Below, one piece after another: positions 1 through 10,771 of a DNA stretch of 41,050 nt. The translations under genes and the position numbers were made by a program. Positions within the stretch are counted from its first letter, which is position 1, and the number at the start of each line of letters is the position of its first letter. The notes under the pieces are model-generated. The model was given only the letters and a program-made list of their open reading frames with translations, was not told the DNA's origin and searched no databases. Source of the stretch: Cyanobium usitatum str. Tous (GTDB taxonomy: Bacteria > Cyanobacteriota > Cyanobacteriia > PCC-6307 > Cyanobiaceae); NCBI RefSeq assembly GCF_003011885.1, contig NZ_PXXO01000018.1, forward strand, positions 1-41,050, given 5' to 3'.

Positions 1-722
1 TCGACAGCATTCATTGATCTAAGTGATGGCCGTGGAAGCGGCTCTAATATCTATACTTTTAACTTCAATGATGATGGTCCAATAGCGATCACGCCAGCGC
101 TAAGCGCTCTAAGCGACCAGGTTCTTGCTGGGCTGACGCTGCGTGTGGATGAAACGGCAGGAAACGATCCGGACCCGAAGGACACAGTTGCAGACCGAAT
201 TTCAAGTGTAGATCTGTCAGGATTGTTTGATTCAGATACGGTATTAGGAGGAGTACAGAGCAATTACGGAACAGACGGAGCTGGAACGAATGTGTTCAGT
301 GTCAGTTTGTCGACAGCAGCTGGAGGGACGGCACCTGGAGGAGGGATTGGATCTGGATTGTATGCACTCAATACAGTTGATAGTGTATTTAGCCAGGGAG
401 CGGAGATCCAGCTGTACCAGAATGGCAGCACGATCGAGGGAAGAGTCGGCGCGGTTGTATATTTTACGATTAGTACAACGAGTGTGGGTGTAGTTAATTT
501 AACGCAAGCATCGGGCGTTAATATCTGGCATCCAAACACAGGAAGTGCTGATGAATCTGTAGCGTTGACCGGGCGTAATGGTGGCGGTGTTGATAGCTAC
601 CAGATTAAGTTTACGCAGACACTAACAGATCAAGATGGTGATACATCGACAGCATTCATTGATCTAAGTGATGGCCGTGGAAGCGGCTCTAATATCTATA
701 CTTTTAACTTCAATGATGATGG
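1..722 (+). repeat. Exact 77-bp in-frame repeat, 645-bp period
   Basis: Bases 1-77 recur without change at 646-722. The offset is 645 bp, or 215 codons, so the repeat is in frame and marks two successive copies of the DUF5801-like domain. Identity at the DNA level suggests recent duplication or gene conversion. More copies probably lie upstream of the window. Confidence 0.95.
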
Positions 723-3700
723 ACCGAAAGCCGCCGAACCCACCAATACTGAGCTAAGCAACGACGCCTCCAGCTCAGTCACTCAGGTGCTTGATCTCAA
801 TATCTCTGATAACTTCGGTACTGATGGCGCTGGTCATGTCGCTTTTGCAGGTATTGCGTCTGGTGCTCTTGCGACAATCACAAGTAGCTCTTTGCCTGTA
901 TACTACTTCGTTTCAGCGGATGGATTGACCCTTACGGCAACGACCAGTTCGACTAATGCCCTTGTCAGTGATTATGTCTTTACGATTGTGATTGGTGGGG
1001 TGACGTCTGGCCAGGTCGACTACACAGTTACCAATTTTGCCCCAATAGATAATGGTTCGGGCATTACTTATACTTCGCTTGGCGGGATTAATGCTGGAAA
1101 CCCTTCCTTCTATATTATCGGTGATAATTCGTCCGCAACCGCCCAGCCTGTCGAAATCCTGGCGACAAGTGTGTCTGCAAATGGCTCGCCAGGTACTGTA
1201 AATAATAATAGTACTGACTTGGCTGTTGATAATAACAATATCAATCCTGATGAGGTTCTGCGTCTTGACTTCGGTGAATTCTCTGTGGCAGCTGGTTCTT
1301 TTGCCGTTGATAAGCACATTGATGTTAATGCCGTGTCATTCAACTTGACGCAAGTGCCTGGTAATCCTGGTATTCCCGGCGCTTCTGGTAGCCAAAATGT
1401 GCAGATCAAGCTCACTGCTTACGATGCAGATTCTGATAATGTTCTTTCGGGTGATCCTGGCGACGTCAAGGATCCGGTTACTCTGGTTCAAGTTTACAAC
1501 GGCTCAACTCTTGTCGCTTCGGCAGCTCGCGCCGGGGGCAGTGTGACAACTGGGGGGATCAGCTTCAACTTCAGTGATCCTAATTCTGTATCGATCGCTA
1601 ATCTCCAAGAGACTTATTCAATACGTGTGTTCACTGATGACGGTTTTAGTCGCCTTGAGATTCAATCGTTGTCTTCTGGTGACGCATTCTCAGTTTCAAC
1701 CCTTGCGATTGGTTCCTATAATGCTGGCAACCCTGTAACCCAGTCTTTTAACGTTAATGTTGTCGACGGTGATGGAGATACTGCATCCAGTGGCTTTGAT
1801 GTTACCTGGAGTCCTCTTGTTGATCCGGTTTTTCTTGTTGGCTCTGCATCGGATGATCGTTCTGGATCCACAGATTCCTTCTTTACGTCTGGTGGGCCAG
1901 GCGTTATAGAAGGCACGATCAAGTCTGATGTTTTGATTGGCGACCCAGGTGGCTCAACACTAAAGGCTGGTTCAACCGCCAATGTGGTATTGGTTCTGGA
2001 CGTTTCAGGAAGTATGGGTGATCAGATCAGTTTTGGTGGCAGTTTGATTTCTCGTTTGTCTGCTCTGAAGCAATCGGTGAATTCAACTTTGGACAGTCTC
2101 TACAATTCTGGTGCCAGCGATGTCCGTGTTCATATTGATATATTCAGCACTGGTGCGTCTCTCGTGGGCACATATGTTCTCACTGCGGGTGGGGTCGACA
2201 GCCCATCGCAACTTGCTGCTGCAAAAGCAGCGGTGAATGCTTTGAGTGCTGAAGGTTGGACTAATTACGAGGCTGGCCTGCAGAGCGCTCTCAATTGGAT
2301 TAATTCCACTGGAACTAGTGCTCCATTGGCTAATGCTGATGTGAATCGCGTCCTCTTTGTCTCTGATGGTGATCCTAATCGTGCGATGGCAGCCAACAGC
2401 ACCGATCTTAATTCGGCTTCCTCATTTGATGAGCCAAATTCTATTGCTCATATCCTTGGTACCTACAATCCGTCCGGTACCAGTAATGATGATACAGTAA
2501 GCGAAGTTGCTCTCATTGAGGCGGCCGGTGGCGCCAATAAATTTACTATTGAAGCCGTTGGTATCAACGTCACTGCTGCTAACCTTGACCGTCTAAGTCA
2601 GGTTGAAGGTAGTGGTGGCAGTGCGACCAATGTGACTTCGGCCGAGCAGCTGAATACTGTGATTGGTCAACTGACCGGTTCTCAGACAGTTCAGACATCT
2701 GCTGGTGCCGATGATCTGAGCGGTGGAGCGGGTGCTGACCTCATCTTTGGTGATGCACCCTTTACAGATGCACTGGCGCTCGCCAATGGTCTGACGACAC
2801 CGACAGGTTCTGGCTGGTTGGTTTTCCAGCTTCTGGAAGGAACCCTTGGTGCTACCGCTGGCCCCGGTGGTGGTCAGTGGAGTAGGGAGGATACCCTTAA
2901 CTACATCCGTACTAACCCTTCGATTGTTGCTCAGGAAAGTGCACGCACCGGTGCTGCTGATCAGATCAATGGCGGTGACGGCGATGACCGCATTTACGGA
3001 CAAGAGGGCAACGACATAATCACCGGCGGTAAGGGTGTCGATCAGCTGAGTGGCGGTACTGGAGCCGACCAGTTTGTGCTGGTGAGAGGGGACGGCAGTG
3101 CCTCGGCTGCAACGGTAGAGATTGATGTGATCACCGACTTCACTGTCAATACCGACACCATCATCATCGATGGTAACGGAACCACGATCAGCAGTGTTGC
3201 TGTTTCTGCGCCTTCGGCCAACGTCTATACAATCACTGTTACTTATTTAGGTGGATCAGCTGAATACTTCAAGGTCAATCTCACAAACGGTGCTGTCTTG
3301 AATGACGCCCCGGGTGGAGTTGCCTCCACTGTCGGCATCTCGGGCGTCTCGGCCACCATCGATGGCACCATCGTTGGTGCCACTCTGTTCTTGGACATCA
3401 ATCACAACAACCAGGAAGATGTCGGCGAACGCCTCGGCATCACCGATGCCAAAGGTCATTTGGAGTGGGTTGTTGACCTCTCCATCCTTGATGTGAACGG
3501 TGACGGGCAGTTCACCTTCGGCGAAGCCCGGGCAGTCCAGAGCGGCGGCCTCGACACTGATACCGGCCTGACCTACGAGATCAACCTCTATGGCCAGGTG
3601 GGTGCATCTTTTGTCACTCCTTTGACCAGTCTTTTTCAGACCCTGCTCGAAGGCGGAGCCGACTACGCGTCAGCCAATGCAACCCTTGCTTCGAGGCTGG

Positions 3701-4689
3701 GGCTCCCCGCTAATAGCGATCTCACCTCGCTTAACCCCATTCAAGGTTCCAGTGAGATCCTTGGCCAGAACGCCGCCGTGATGACGGCGGCCGTTCAGTT
3801 CTCCGAGCTGGCTGCACGACATCTCGTCACTGACGAGGCGCATGCATCTTGGACTGTGTTCTCCGCCATCAGCCACGTCCTTTCAGAACTGCCAGATGGT
3901 CAGGTGGCGGATTTCACCTCGGACTCATTGCTTAGTGCGATCGCCGACCAGCTGAAACTTGATCATCTCGCCAGTAGTGACATCATCGAGTTCATGGCTG
4001 CCAGTCAGCTAGCCCTTCAGCGCAGTCTCGATACTCTCCCTGCTGATGCGGATGCTCTGGCTGCCATCAGTGCTGTGCAGCATTTGGTGCAGGGCACCTA
4101 CGCTCAGGTGCTCGGGTCAGTTGCGAATGGTGATCTTGCTGTGCAAGCGCTCGATGACCTCACCCACACGCTCACGGCCTTTGGCCACGGCGACCTGAGC
4201 CTCGATCAACTTGATAGCTTCGATCAGCAGCTCACCCTGGCTGGCAATGATGGGCAGATCACAGAGTCTGAGTTCGCCCAAGCAGCTTCCCGCCTGCCCG
4301 ATCTGGCGGAAGATGGTGCCTTCGCCGTGGCTCCTGTTGATGCCCTGGTTGCTGATACCCCAGTTCCAGCTGTCGACATCTTCATCCAGGATCTCGCCAT
4401 TACCGATGAGCAGGTGGTCGAGTCCGAAGTGGCTAGCTTGGATGACTTAGTTGAGCAGTACGTGGGTGAGAACGCTCTCACCGATGAGGCGATGGCTGAG
4501 TACCAGCAGGAGCTTGCACTCACCGAGGTGTCGGTTACGGCCGATATGGCTGCTGACCCGGCAGCGATTGAGCCCACCGCCGATGCCTTGGCCGCGCTCG
4601 AAGAGGTTCATGCGCTCCTGTCCGACGATGCCAGCGATGGCATTGCTACGGTTGCCGATGTGGTCGATGACTTCTCCTACACCGTTTGA
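1..4689 (+). CDS. Giant repeat-rich RTX/VWA protein, 3' part (5' end outside window)
   Basis: The frame is open from the first base, so this is the last 1,562 residues of a larger protein. The visible part starts in tandem repeats of about 215 residues (DUF5801/T1SS-type, ending in a DQDGDTSTAFIDLSDG motif). Further Ig-like beta regions follow. A von Willebrand A domain begins near residue 660 with MIDAS motif DVSGS (D667) and later WTNYEAG and SDGDPN. RTX calcium-binding nonapeptides (GGDGDDRIYGQEGND) lie near residues 990-1030. Such proteins are usually exported by type I secretion and act as adhesins or surface proteins. Oddly, the RTX block is not terminal: about 470 residues follow, with a 'FLDINHNNQEDVGE' linker, a calcium-loop-like DVNGDGQFTFGEA, and then an acidic, mostly helical tail. 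Secretion and adhesion are inferred from the family. Confidence 0.85.
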   Translation, partial: STAFIDLSDGRGSGSNIYTFNFNDDGPIAITPALSALSDQVLAGLTLRVDETAGNDPDPKDTVADRISSVDLSGLFDSDTVLGGVQSNYGTDGAGTNVFSVSLSTAAGGTAPGGGIGSGLYALNTVDSVFSQGAEIQLYQNGSTIEGRVGAVVYFTISTTSVGVVNLTQASGVNIWHPNTGSADESVALTGRNGGGVDSYQIKFTQTLTDQDGDTSTAFIDLSDGRGSGSNIYTFNFNDDGPKAAEPTNTELSNDASSSVTQVLDLNISDNFGTDGAGHVAFAGIASGALATITSSSLPVYYFVSADGLTLTATTSSTNALVSDYVFTIVIGGVTSGQVDYTVTNFAPIDNGSGITYTSLGGINAGNPSFYIIGDNSSATAQPVEILATSVSANGSPGTVNNNSTDLAVDNNNINPDEVLRLDFGEFSVAAGSFAVDKHIDVNAVSFNLTQVPGNPGIPGASGSQNVQIKLTAYDADSDNVLSGDPGDVKDPVTLVQVYNGSTLVASAARAGGSVTTGGISFNFSDPNSVSIANLQETYSIRVFTDDGFSRLEIQSLSSGDAFSVSTLAIGSYNAGNPVTQSFNVNVVDGDGDTASSGFDVTWSPLVDPVFLVGSASDDRSGSTDSFFTSGGPGVIEGTIKSDVLIGDPGGSTLKAGSTANVVLVLDVSGSMGDQISFGGSLISRLSALKQSVNSTLDSLYNSGASDVRVHIDIFSTGASLVGTYVLTAGGVDSPSQLAAAKAAVNALSAEGWTNYEAGLQSALNWINSTGTSAPLANADVNRVLFVSDGDPNRAMAANSTDLNSASSFDEPNSIAHILGTYNPSGTSNDDTVSEVALIEAAGGANKFTIEAVGINVTAANLDRLSQVEGSGGSATNVTSAEQLNTVIGQLTGSQTVQTSAGADDLSGGAGADLIFGDAPFTDALALANGLTTPTGSGWLVFQLLEGTLGATAGPGGGQWSREDTLNYIRTNPSIVAQESARTGAADQINGGDGDDRIYGQEGNDIITGGKGVDQLSGGTGADQFVLVRGDGSASAATVEIDVITDFTVNTDTIIIDGNGTTISSVAVSAPSANVYTITVTYLGGSAEYFKVNLTNGAVLNDAPGGVASTVGISGVSATIDGTIVGATLFLDINHNNQEDVGERLGITDAKGHLEWVVDLSILDVNGDGQFTFGEARAVQSGGLDTDTGLTYEINLYGQVGASFVTPLTSLFQTLLEGGADYASANATLASRLGLPANSDLTSLNPIQGSSEILGQNAAVMTAAVQFSELAARHLVTDEAHASWTVFSAISHVLSELPDGQVADFTSDSLLSAIADQLKLDHLASSDIIEFMAASQLALQRSLDTLPADADALAAISAVQHLVQGTYAQVLGSVANGDLAVQALDDLTHTLTAFGHGDLSLDQLDSFDQQLTLAGNDGQITESEFAQAASRLPDLAEDGAFAVAPVDALVADTPVPAVDIFIQDLAITDEQVVESEVASLDDLVEQYVGENALTDEAMAEYQQELALTEVSVTADMAADPAAIEPTADALAALEEVHALLSDDASDGIATVADVVDDFSYTV

Positions 4690-4692
4690 ACC

Positions 4693-5082
4693 ATGGCTGA
4701 TGCGGATGACTCATTTGTAGCCGGTGACGTGATTGCCGGCTTAACCGAAAACTTCTTTGAAGCTGTGCGATCCTCACCAGATCTTGCGGCTCAAGAGGCT
4801 CGCCCTGCTGAGCTTGTTTATGAGCTTGACCAGGTGGTTAGTTCCTACCTCGAAGAGCAGCAGCTCTCCTCTGATGCTTACCAGCTCATTCAGCAGGATG
4901 TGCTCAACCACATTGCCCATGACCTTGCCGATCAGCACCATGACCTTGCCGATCTTGACGTCAGTTTTGATGCGGCTGGTAATGCTGATCCCGCTGCCGT
5001 GATGGCCGCTATGGACCATCACTTCGAGGCCCTGTTCAGTTCGGAGTCCTTTAGTGATGATGGGTACGCCGCCTTAGGCTGA
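4693..5082 (+). CDS. Small acidic protein resembling the tail of the upstream giant protein
   Basis: A 129-residue protein starting at ATG 4693, three bases after the giant gene's stop, so almost certainly co-transcribed. It is acidic, predicted mostly helical, and has no signal peptide or membrane segment. Residues 45-124 resemble the last ~80 residues of the upstream protein. Matched pieces are LDQVVSSYLEEQQLSSDAY against LDDLVEQYVGENALTDEAM, and ADPAAV...FEALFSSESFSDDG against ADPAAI...VHALLSDDASDG. This looks like a detached copy of the tail domain. It could be a secretion chaperone, an interaction partner or a duplicated secretion signal; nothing in the sequence decides between them. I recognise no named family. 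Confidence 0.75.
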   Translation: MADADDSFVAGDVIAGLTENFFEAVRSSPDLAAQEARPAELVYELDQVVSSYLEEQQLSSDAYQLIQQDVLNHIAHDLADQHHDLADLDVSFDAAGNADPAAVMAAMDHHFEALFSSESFSDDGYAALG

Positions 5083-5099
5083 CCTCCCAACGCTTCCCT

Positions 5100-5789
5100 G
5101 TGCCCCCAACTGCCCGTCTGCTGCTCGTTGATCCGGATAGACGCTCGTCTGATCTGCTCACCAAGCACCTTCAGGTCCATGGCTTTGCCATTAGCGCCGT
5201 AGCCAGCACAGATGCAGCCCAGCAGCAGCTGCCGGCCGCCGCACCCCAAATGCTTCTGATCAGCGACGCCTTGCCTGATAGCGCGGCGCTCGTCTTCACT
5301 CGCCAACTGCGCGCCGCAGCTAATGCCATTCCGCTGGTGTTGCTCCTATCTTTCGATCACTACAGCTCCCGTGTAGCTGCTCTTGAGGCCGGCGCTGACG
5401 ACGTATTGTCTCGGCCCTTTGCAATCGAGGAGCTGATTGCTCGGCTGCGTGCCTTATTACGCCGCAGCCGCATGGGACTCAACCATGTAGATGGCACCGA
5501 GTTGCACTATCGCGACCTTACGGTCAATACCGACAGCCGTCAGGTGTCCCGCGCCGCTACCCCGGTCAAGCTCACCGTCAAGGAATACGATCTACTCCTG
5601 CACCTGCTTCAGCATAGCGAGCAGGTGCTCTCCCGAAAGGACATCCTCTTGGCCGTTTGGGGGGACTCCTGGGTTGGCGACGACAACCTGCTCGATGTCT
5701 ACATCCGGTACCTGCGCAAGAAACTGGAACGCCCCGATCTTGAGCCACTCATCCACACCGTCCGGGGTGTGGGCTTCATGTTGAACTGA
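5100..5789 (+). CDS. OmpR/PhoB-family response regulator with degenerate receiver
   Basis: A 229-residue protein: receiver fold (about 1-120) followed by an OmpR-type winged helix (about 130-229, with KLTVKEYDLLLHLL, RKDILLAVWG and IRYLRKKLE...TVRGVGFML). The start is GTG at 5100. The phosphorylation pocket is unusual. The acidic pair reads D11-P12, the expected phospho-aspartate position holds S55 (an Asp lies one residue later at 56), and the conserved Lys is R105 in SRPF. DNA binding therefore looks intact while classical phosphorylation is doubtful. It follows the giant secreted-protein pair on the same strand and converges with chlH, leaving only three bases between the stops. No histidine kinase is adjacent. 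Targets are unknown. Confidence 0.88.
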   Translation: MPPTARLLLVDPDRRSSDLLTKHLQVHGFAISAVASTDAAQQQLPAAAPQMLLISDALPDSAALVFTRQLRAAANAIPLVLLLSFDHYSSRVAALEAGADDVLSRPFAIEELIARLRALLRRSRMGLNHVDGTELHYRDLTVNTDSRQVSRAATPVKLTVKEYDLLLHLLQHSEQVLSRKDILLAVWGDSWVGDDNLLDVYIRYLRKKLERPDLEPLIHTVRGVGFMLN

Positions 5790-5792
5790 AGC

Positions 5793-8700
5793 TCAGGGTT
5801 GGGTCACACCCTCGATCCGGTCTTCAATCTCCTGATAAATCTCCTGCAGCTGGGCAATGTTCTCGTCGCTGGTTTCCCAGTAGCCGCGGCCGTTTACTTC
5901 CAGCAGCGTGCCCACGATGCGGCGGAAGCTGTGTGGATTGAGCTCCATCAGCCGCTTACGCATTTCTGGATCGTTGATGAAGGTGTCGTTTGCCTCCTCA
6001 TACACGAAGTTGTCTACCGAGCCGCTGGTTGCGCTCCAGCCCAGGGTGAAATTGAGCCGTTTGGCCACTTCCCGCACGCCCTCGTAGCCGGAATTAAGCA
6101 TGCCCTCGTACCACTTGGGGTTGAGCAGCTTGGTGCGCGAATCGAGGCGAATGGTTTCGCTCAAGGAGCGCACCTGGGCGTTGGCCGTGGTGGTATCGGC
6201 GATATAACTCGCTGGTGCTTTGCCGTCGTCGCGCAGGCCGGCGATCAGCTTGGTGGGATCGCTGTCGAAGTAGTGGCTCACATCGGTGAGTGAAATCTCA
6301 GCTGAATCCAGATTTTGGAAGGTCACATCAGCTGTTTTCATGGCCGACTCGAACACTTCTCGGTTCTGGTTCATCTCACCTGGGTTGTCGGCATTGAATG
6401 CAAACGTCTTGCGGGATAGATACATCTCCTGCAGCTCATTCTCCTCCTCCCAGGTGCTGTTTTCCACCGCCAGGTTTATATTGGAGCTGTAGCTGCCGCT
6501 GGCATTGGAAAACACCCGCGTCGCTGCATCCCGCAGGGACACACCTTGGGCCGCCGCCTGCTCCTGGGCATGGCGGCGCACGAAGTTCATATCAAGGGGC
6601 TCATCAGCCTCAGCTGCCATCTTCACGCCCTGGTCGATCAAGCCCATCTGGTTGATAAACAGGTCGCGGAATACGCCGCTGCAATTCACCACGACGTCGA
6701 TGCGGGGCCTGCCGAGTTCCTCAAGGGAGATCAGCTCCAGCTTGTTCACCCGGCCCAGGGAATCTGCCACGGGCCGCACGCCGATAAACCAGAGGATTTG
6801 GGCCAGCGACTCGCCGTAGGTCTTGATGTTGTCGGTGCCCCAGAGCACGCAGGCGATCGTTTCGGGCCAGGCTCCCTGCTCGGCCTTTTGGCGCTCGATT
6901 AGCCGGTCCACCACCACCTTGGCGGCAGCAATGGCTGCGCGGGTGGGGATCGACTGGGGGTCAAGCGCGTGGATGTTCTTGCCGCTGGGCAGCACGCCCG
7001 GGTTGCGGATTGGGTCGCCGCCGGGGCCCGGCAGCACGTATTCGCCATCGAGGGCCTTGAGCAGGCTCTGCATCTCCATATCGGCGCAGATCTGCTCAAG
7101 GCAGAAGCGCAGGTAGCCAAACAACTTGTCGAGCTCGGCTTGATCTACCCCTGGGAAGCCAGCAACTCGGCAGGCACTCAGCCAGGGGCTGGGCAGTTGG
7201 AAGCCGAATTTCTCCAGCAGGGCAAACAACCAAGCGAAGTTCTGGCGCAGGGTTACCCGGCCATCGGCGCCGGTCACGGCCTTCACCATCGAGCCCACGG
7301 CGTCGCGACACACCTCGGTGATCGTGCGGTTGAGCTCCACATCGGCGAGCACACCGTCGTCGTTGCCTTTGTAGATGTCAGCAATCGTGCGGCCCCGGCT
7401 CTCGGCTAGCAGGCCCGGCAGGGAGCGCAGGCCATCTTCCTCGCGTTCGAGCGCCGCGATATTCACCAGGGTGGCAATTGCCTCCTCGGCAGTTGGTGGC
7501 TTGCCGATCGTGTGCAGGCCACAGGGCAGCAACCGGCTTTCGATCTCCATCAGCTGGCGGTACACCGCACCCACCACGCCATCGCGGCCGTCGAGGCCGA
7601 TCTCCGAGGCATCGGCTTCGGGTAGCACCACGTCTTTGTCGAGGTTGCACTGACGCGCCGTTTCCACGATCGCGTTGACGATCTGTACACCCCGGCTGCC
7701 TTCGCGCAGCTGCTGGTAGCTGCCCACCAGTTCGCCTAGCTCCTTGAGGCCCCGATACAGGCCGGCATTTTCAGCCGGTGGTGTGAGGTAGCTGATCGTG
7801 GAGGCGTAGCCGCGCCGCTTGGCGATGGTGGCTTCGCTTGGGTTGTTGGCGGCGTAGTAATAGAGGTTTGGCAGGGCGCCGATCAGGGAATCGGGGTAGC
7901 AGGTTTCGCTCATGCCCATCTGCTTGCCAGGCATGAATTCCAGCGAGCCGTGGGTGCCGAAGTGCAGCACCGCATCGGCCTGCCACACCTTCTCCAGATA
8001 GGTGTAGTAGGCGGCGAAGCCGTGGTGGGGGCTGGCGCTGCGGGAATAGAGCAGCCGCATCGGGTCGCCCTCGTAGCCAAAGGTTGGCTGCACTCCCACA
8101 AATACGTTGCCGAAGTGGCGGCCGTAGATCAGGAGGTTGGTGCCGTCGCTGTTCAGGTTGCCGGGGGGCTTGCCCCAGTTTTCTTCCAGGCGCTCGGAAT
8201 AGGGAGTAAGCCGCTCGTATTCCTCCACGCTCATGCGGTGGGCGATCGAGAGCTCCGGTGCCCCCTGAAGAGCTTCAGGGTCGTTGATCACCGCCTCCAT
8301 CAGCGCCTTGGGCGTGCGCGGCATGTTCTGCACGTCATAGCCCTTGGCCTGCATCTCCTCCAGCACCCGGAAGATCGAGCCGAATACATCCAGGTAGGCC
8401 GCCGTGCCGACGTTGCCCTTATCAGGGGGGAAGCTAAATACGGTGATCGCCAGCTTCTTTTCAGCCCGGGGCTTGATCCGCAAGGAGGCCCAGCGGATTG
8501 CGCGCTCGGCGATCGCCTCAACCCGGTCTTGCAGGGTGTGGGCTTTACCGGTGGCGTCGTCGCGGCCGCTGAGCACGATTGGCTCAATGGCGCCATCGAG
8601 TTCGGGGATGGCGATCTGCAGGGCTACCTGCACAGGGTGCAGACCTAGATCGCTCTCCTCCCACTCCTGGGTGGTTTGGAACACCAATGGCAACGCCACC

Positions 8701-9809
8701 ATGTAGGGGCGATTCAGCTTTTTAAGCACCTCAATTGCCTTGGGGTGGTCCTGCCGGGCGGGACCCCCCACCAGGGCAAAGCCCGTCAGTGACACCACCC
8801 CATCCACCAATGGGAAGTCGGGGTTGAGCGGGTCGTAGAAGAAGGCATTCACCGGCTTGGTGAAATCGAGCCCCCCGCAGAACACCGGAATCACGGTGGC
8901 GCCGCGATATTCCAGCTCCTGAATGATCGCCACGTAGTGAGCTTCATCGCCGGTAACTATGTGGCTGCGCTGCAGCACTAGGCCGATCACCGGGCCATTG
9001 CGGGCCTGCTCGCTAAGATCGCCGCGGCTGGAATTCCAATTTAGATATTCCTTGAGATCTTCAAACATTCCCGGTGCTAGCGGGTGCCAGATACCCAGGT
9101 CTGGGAATACCTGGGGCTCAGCCACAACCACGGCGGCGCGGTCTGCCGCTTCTCCGGAGCCGCCCCGGGGGAAGACGTACTTATCGGCCAGCATCAACAG
9201 AAAATTCCTGAGATTGTCTGGCGTGCCGCCCAGCCAATACTGGAAACTCAGCATGAAAGAGCGCGCATCTTGCGCCTTCTCAACCGGCAGGTACTTGAGC
9301 ACCGTCGGCAAAGTATTGAGCAGCTTCAACATCGCGTCCTGGAAACCGGCGCCGCCCGCTTCCTTGCGCTTTTTCATGAAGCTGGCAATGGCGCTCTTGC
9401 TCTGGCCCAGCTGGGCCATCGAGAAGGTGCCGAGCTTGTTGAGCCGCATCACCTCCGGCATGGAGGGAAACACCACTGCTGCCTTGAGCCGGTCGCGGTG
9501 CGGAGCCACCGCTTCCACCACCTTCTGGGCCAGATCTTCAATGAAGATCAGCGAAGCGATAAATACATCCGCCGCAGCCACGTCCGCCTGGAAATCGGCG
9601 TAGTTCTGGGGGTCGCGCAATTCCTCAATCAGGTAGCCGCTCAGCTCGATCGCCAGGGGGCCGTTCTGGGCATTGAGCGAGTTGGCTGCCTGGGTAAGGG
9701 CGTTTTGGTACTGGGGTTCGAGCACCACATAGACGGCCTTCATCACGGCCCGGCCGTTCACGTCGCCGGGCGTAACGCGGCGGTTGGTGGAGCGAACCTG
9801 CGTGAACAT
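5793..9809 (-). CDS. chlH: Magnesium chelatase subunit H
   Basis: The large porphyrin-binding subunit that, with ChlI and ChlD and using ATP, inserts Mg2+ into protoporphyrin IX, the first committed step of chlorophyll synthesis. The 1,338-residue length is normal for ChlH. The N-terminus [12 protein letters not shown] and the stretch [18 protein letters not shown] are characteristic of cyanobacterial ChlH, as are the internal [13 protein letters not shown] and [19 protein letters not shown] motifs. The frame extends 26 codons further upstream, but ATG at 9809 gives the family's usual start. It is transcribed divergently from dapB across a 107-bp gap that must hold both promoters. The enzyme acts in the cytosol or loosely at membranes. 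Identification is secure. Confidence 0.97.
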   Translation of the reverse strand: MFTQVRSTNRRVTPGDVNGRAVMKAVYVVLEPQYQNALTQAANSLNAQNGPLAIELSGYLIEELRDPQNYADFQADVAAADVFIASLIFIEDLAQKVVEAVAPHRDRLKAAVVFPSMPEVMRLNKLGTFSMAQLGQSKSAIASFMKKRKEAGGAGFQDAMLKLLNTLPTVLKYLPVEKAQDARSFMLSFQYWLGGTPDNLRNFLLMLADKYVFPRGGSGEAADRAAVVVAEPQVFPDLGIWHPLAPGMFEDLKEYLNWNSSRGDLSEQARNGPVIGLVLQRSHIVTGDEAHYVAIIQELEYRGATVIPVFCGGLDFTKPVNAFFYDPLNPDFPLVDGVVSLTGFALVGGPARQDHPKAIEVLKKLNRPYMVALPLVFQTTQEWEESDLGLHPVQVALQIAIPELDGAIEPIVLSGRDDATGKAHTLQDRVEAIAERAIRWASLRIKPRAEKKLAITVFSFPPDKGNVGTAAYLDVFGSIFRVLEEMQAKGYDVQNMPRTPKALMEAVINDPEALQGAPELSIAHRMSVEEYERLTPYSERLEENWGKPPGNLNSDGTNLLIYGRHFGNVFVGVQPTFGYEGDPMRLLYSRSASPHHGFAAYYTYLEKVWQADAVLHFGTHGSLEFMPGKQMGMSETCYPDSLIGALPNLYYYAANNPSEATIAKRRGYASTISYLTPPAENAGLYRGLKELGELVGSYQQLREGSRGVQIVNAIVETARQCNLDKDVVLPEADASEIGLDGRDGVVGAVYRQLMEIESRLLPCGLHTIGKPPTAEEAIATLVNIAALEREEDGLRSLPGLLAESRGRTIADIYKGNDDGVLADVELNRTITEVCRDAVGSMVKAVTGADGRVTLRQNFAWLFALLEKFGFQLPSPWLSACRVAGFPGVDQAELDKLFGYLRFCLEQICADMEMQSLLKALDGEYVLPGPGGDPIRNPGVLPSGKNIHALDPQSIPTRAAIAAAKVVVDRLIERQKAEQGAWPETIACVLWGTDNIKTYGESLAQILWFIGVRPVADSLGRVNKLELISLEELGRPRIDVVVNCSGVFRDLFINQMGLIDQGVKMAAEADEPLDMNFVRRHAQEQAAAQGVSLRDAATRVFSNASGSYSSNINLAVENSTWEEENELQEMYLSRKTFAFNADNPGEMNQNREVFESAMKTADVTFQNLDSAEISLTDVSHYFDSDPTKLIAGLRDDGKAPASYIADTTTANAQVRSLSETIRLDSRTKLLNPKWYEGMLNSGYEGVREVAKRLNFTLGWSATSGSVDNFVYEEANDTFINDPEMRKRLMELNPHSFRRIVGTLLEVNGRGYWETSDENIAQLQEIYQEIEDRIEGVTQP

Positions 9810-9916
9810 CAGCACGAATAAGGGGTCATTGGGGAATCTACGGATGTATCCGCTCTGATGCGAGGTCTTGCCCCGTATGCACCGCATAGGCTCGCTGCAA
9901 GCGCTTTTAGACCCTC

Positions 9917-10771
9917 ATGGCTCCTGCACCCGATCCGGCCTCTGGGGCACCCATCCCCGTGGTGGTGGCCGGTGCCCTGGGCCGCATGGGCGCCGAGGTG
10001 GTGCGGGCCGTGCTTGCGGCCCCCGATTGCACCCTGGTGGCCGCCATCGACACCACCCCTGGTAAAGAAGGTGCTGATCTGGGCCTGGAGCTCGGCCTAG
10101 GCGAATTGGAGCTGGCGATCACCGGCGATTTCGAAGGGGCCCTGTGCCAAGCCAGCCAGGCGGCACGGCAGGGCGGAGCAGCCGTGCTGGTGGATTTCAC
10201 CCACCCCTCGGTTGTCTACGAGCACACCCGCGCCGCGATCGCCTATGGCGTGCACCCGGTGATCGGCACCACGGGCCTCTCGCCAAGGCAGCTGGCTGAT
10301 CTGGCCGGCTTCGCCGAGAAGGCGAGTGTGGGCGGGGCCGTGATCCCCAATTTTTCGGTTGGCATGGTGCTGCTGCAGCAGGCCGCCGCCGCCGCCGCCC
10401 GCTTCTACGACTTCGCCGAGCTCACCGAGCTGCACCACAACCGCAAGGCCGATGCCCCCAGCGGCACCTGCATCAAAACCGCCGAACTGATCGAGGAGCT
10501 GGGTAAATCCTTTAACCCCCAGCAGGTGGAGGAGCACGAAACCCTGGCGGGCTGCCGTGGCGGCCAGCGCGATAGCGGCCTGCGCCTGCACTCGATCCGC
10601 TTGCCGGGGCTGGTGGCCCACCAAGAGGTGATGTTTGGTGCTCCCGGCGAGACGTACACCCTGCGCCACGACACGATCGAGCGCTCCGCCTACATGCCCG
10701 GCGTGCTGCTCACCGTGCGCAAGGTGCGCCAGCTGGCTGGCCTGGTGTATGGCCTGGAGCGGCTGATCTGA
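9917..10771 (+). CDS. dapB: 4-hydroxy-tetrahydrodipicolinate reductase
   Basis: Reduces 4-hydroxy-tetrahydrodipicolinate with NAD(P)H in the diaminopimelate/lysine pathway, feeding both lysine and peptidoglycan. The 284-residue protein shows the nucleotide-binding motif VAGALGRMG (residues 17-25), FTHPS near residue 94, GTTG near 117, and the catalytic segment [14 protein letters not shown] (His173, His174, Lys177). Length is slightly above the usual ~270 because of a short Pro/Ala-rich N-terminal extension. The stop codon shares one base with the start of the next gene (TGATG), suggesting translational coupling. Confidence 0.97.
   Translation: MAPAPDPASGAPIPVVVAGALGRMGAEVVRAVLAAPDCTLVAAIDTTPGKEGADLGLELGLGELELAITGDFEGALCQASQAARQGGAAVLVDFTHPSVVYEHTRAAIAYGVHPVIGTTGLSPRQLADLAGFAEKASVGGAVIPNFSVGMVLLQQAAAAAARFYDFAELTELHHNRKADAPSGTCIKTAELIEELGKSFNPQQVEEHETLAGCRGGQRDSGLRLHSIRLPGLVAHQEVMFGAPGETYTLRHDTIERSAYMPGVLLTVRKVRQLAGLVYGLERLI

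Noticed and set aside
7950-9821. Long plus-strand frames (232, 214 and 245 residues) opposite chlH
   Set aside because: All are antisense shadows of the secure chlH gene in GC-rich DNA.
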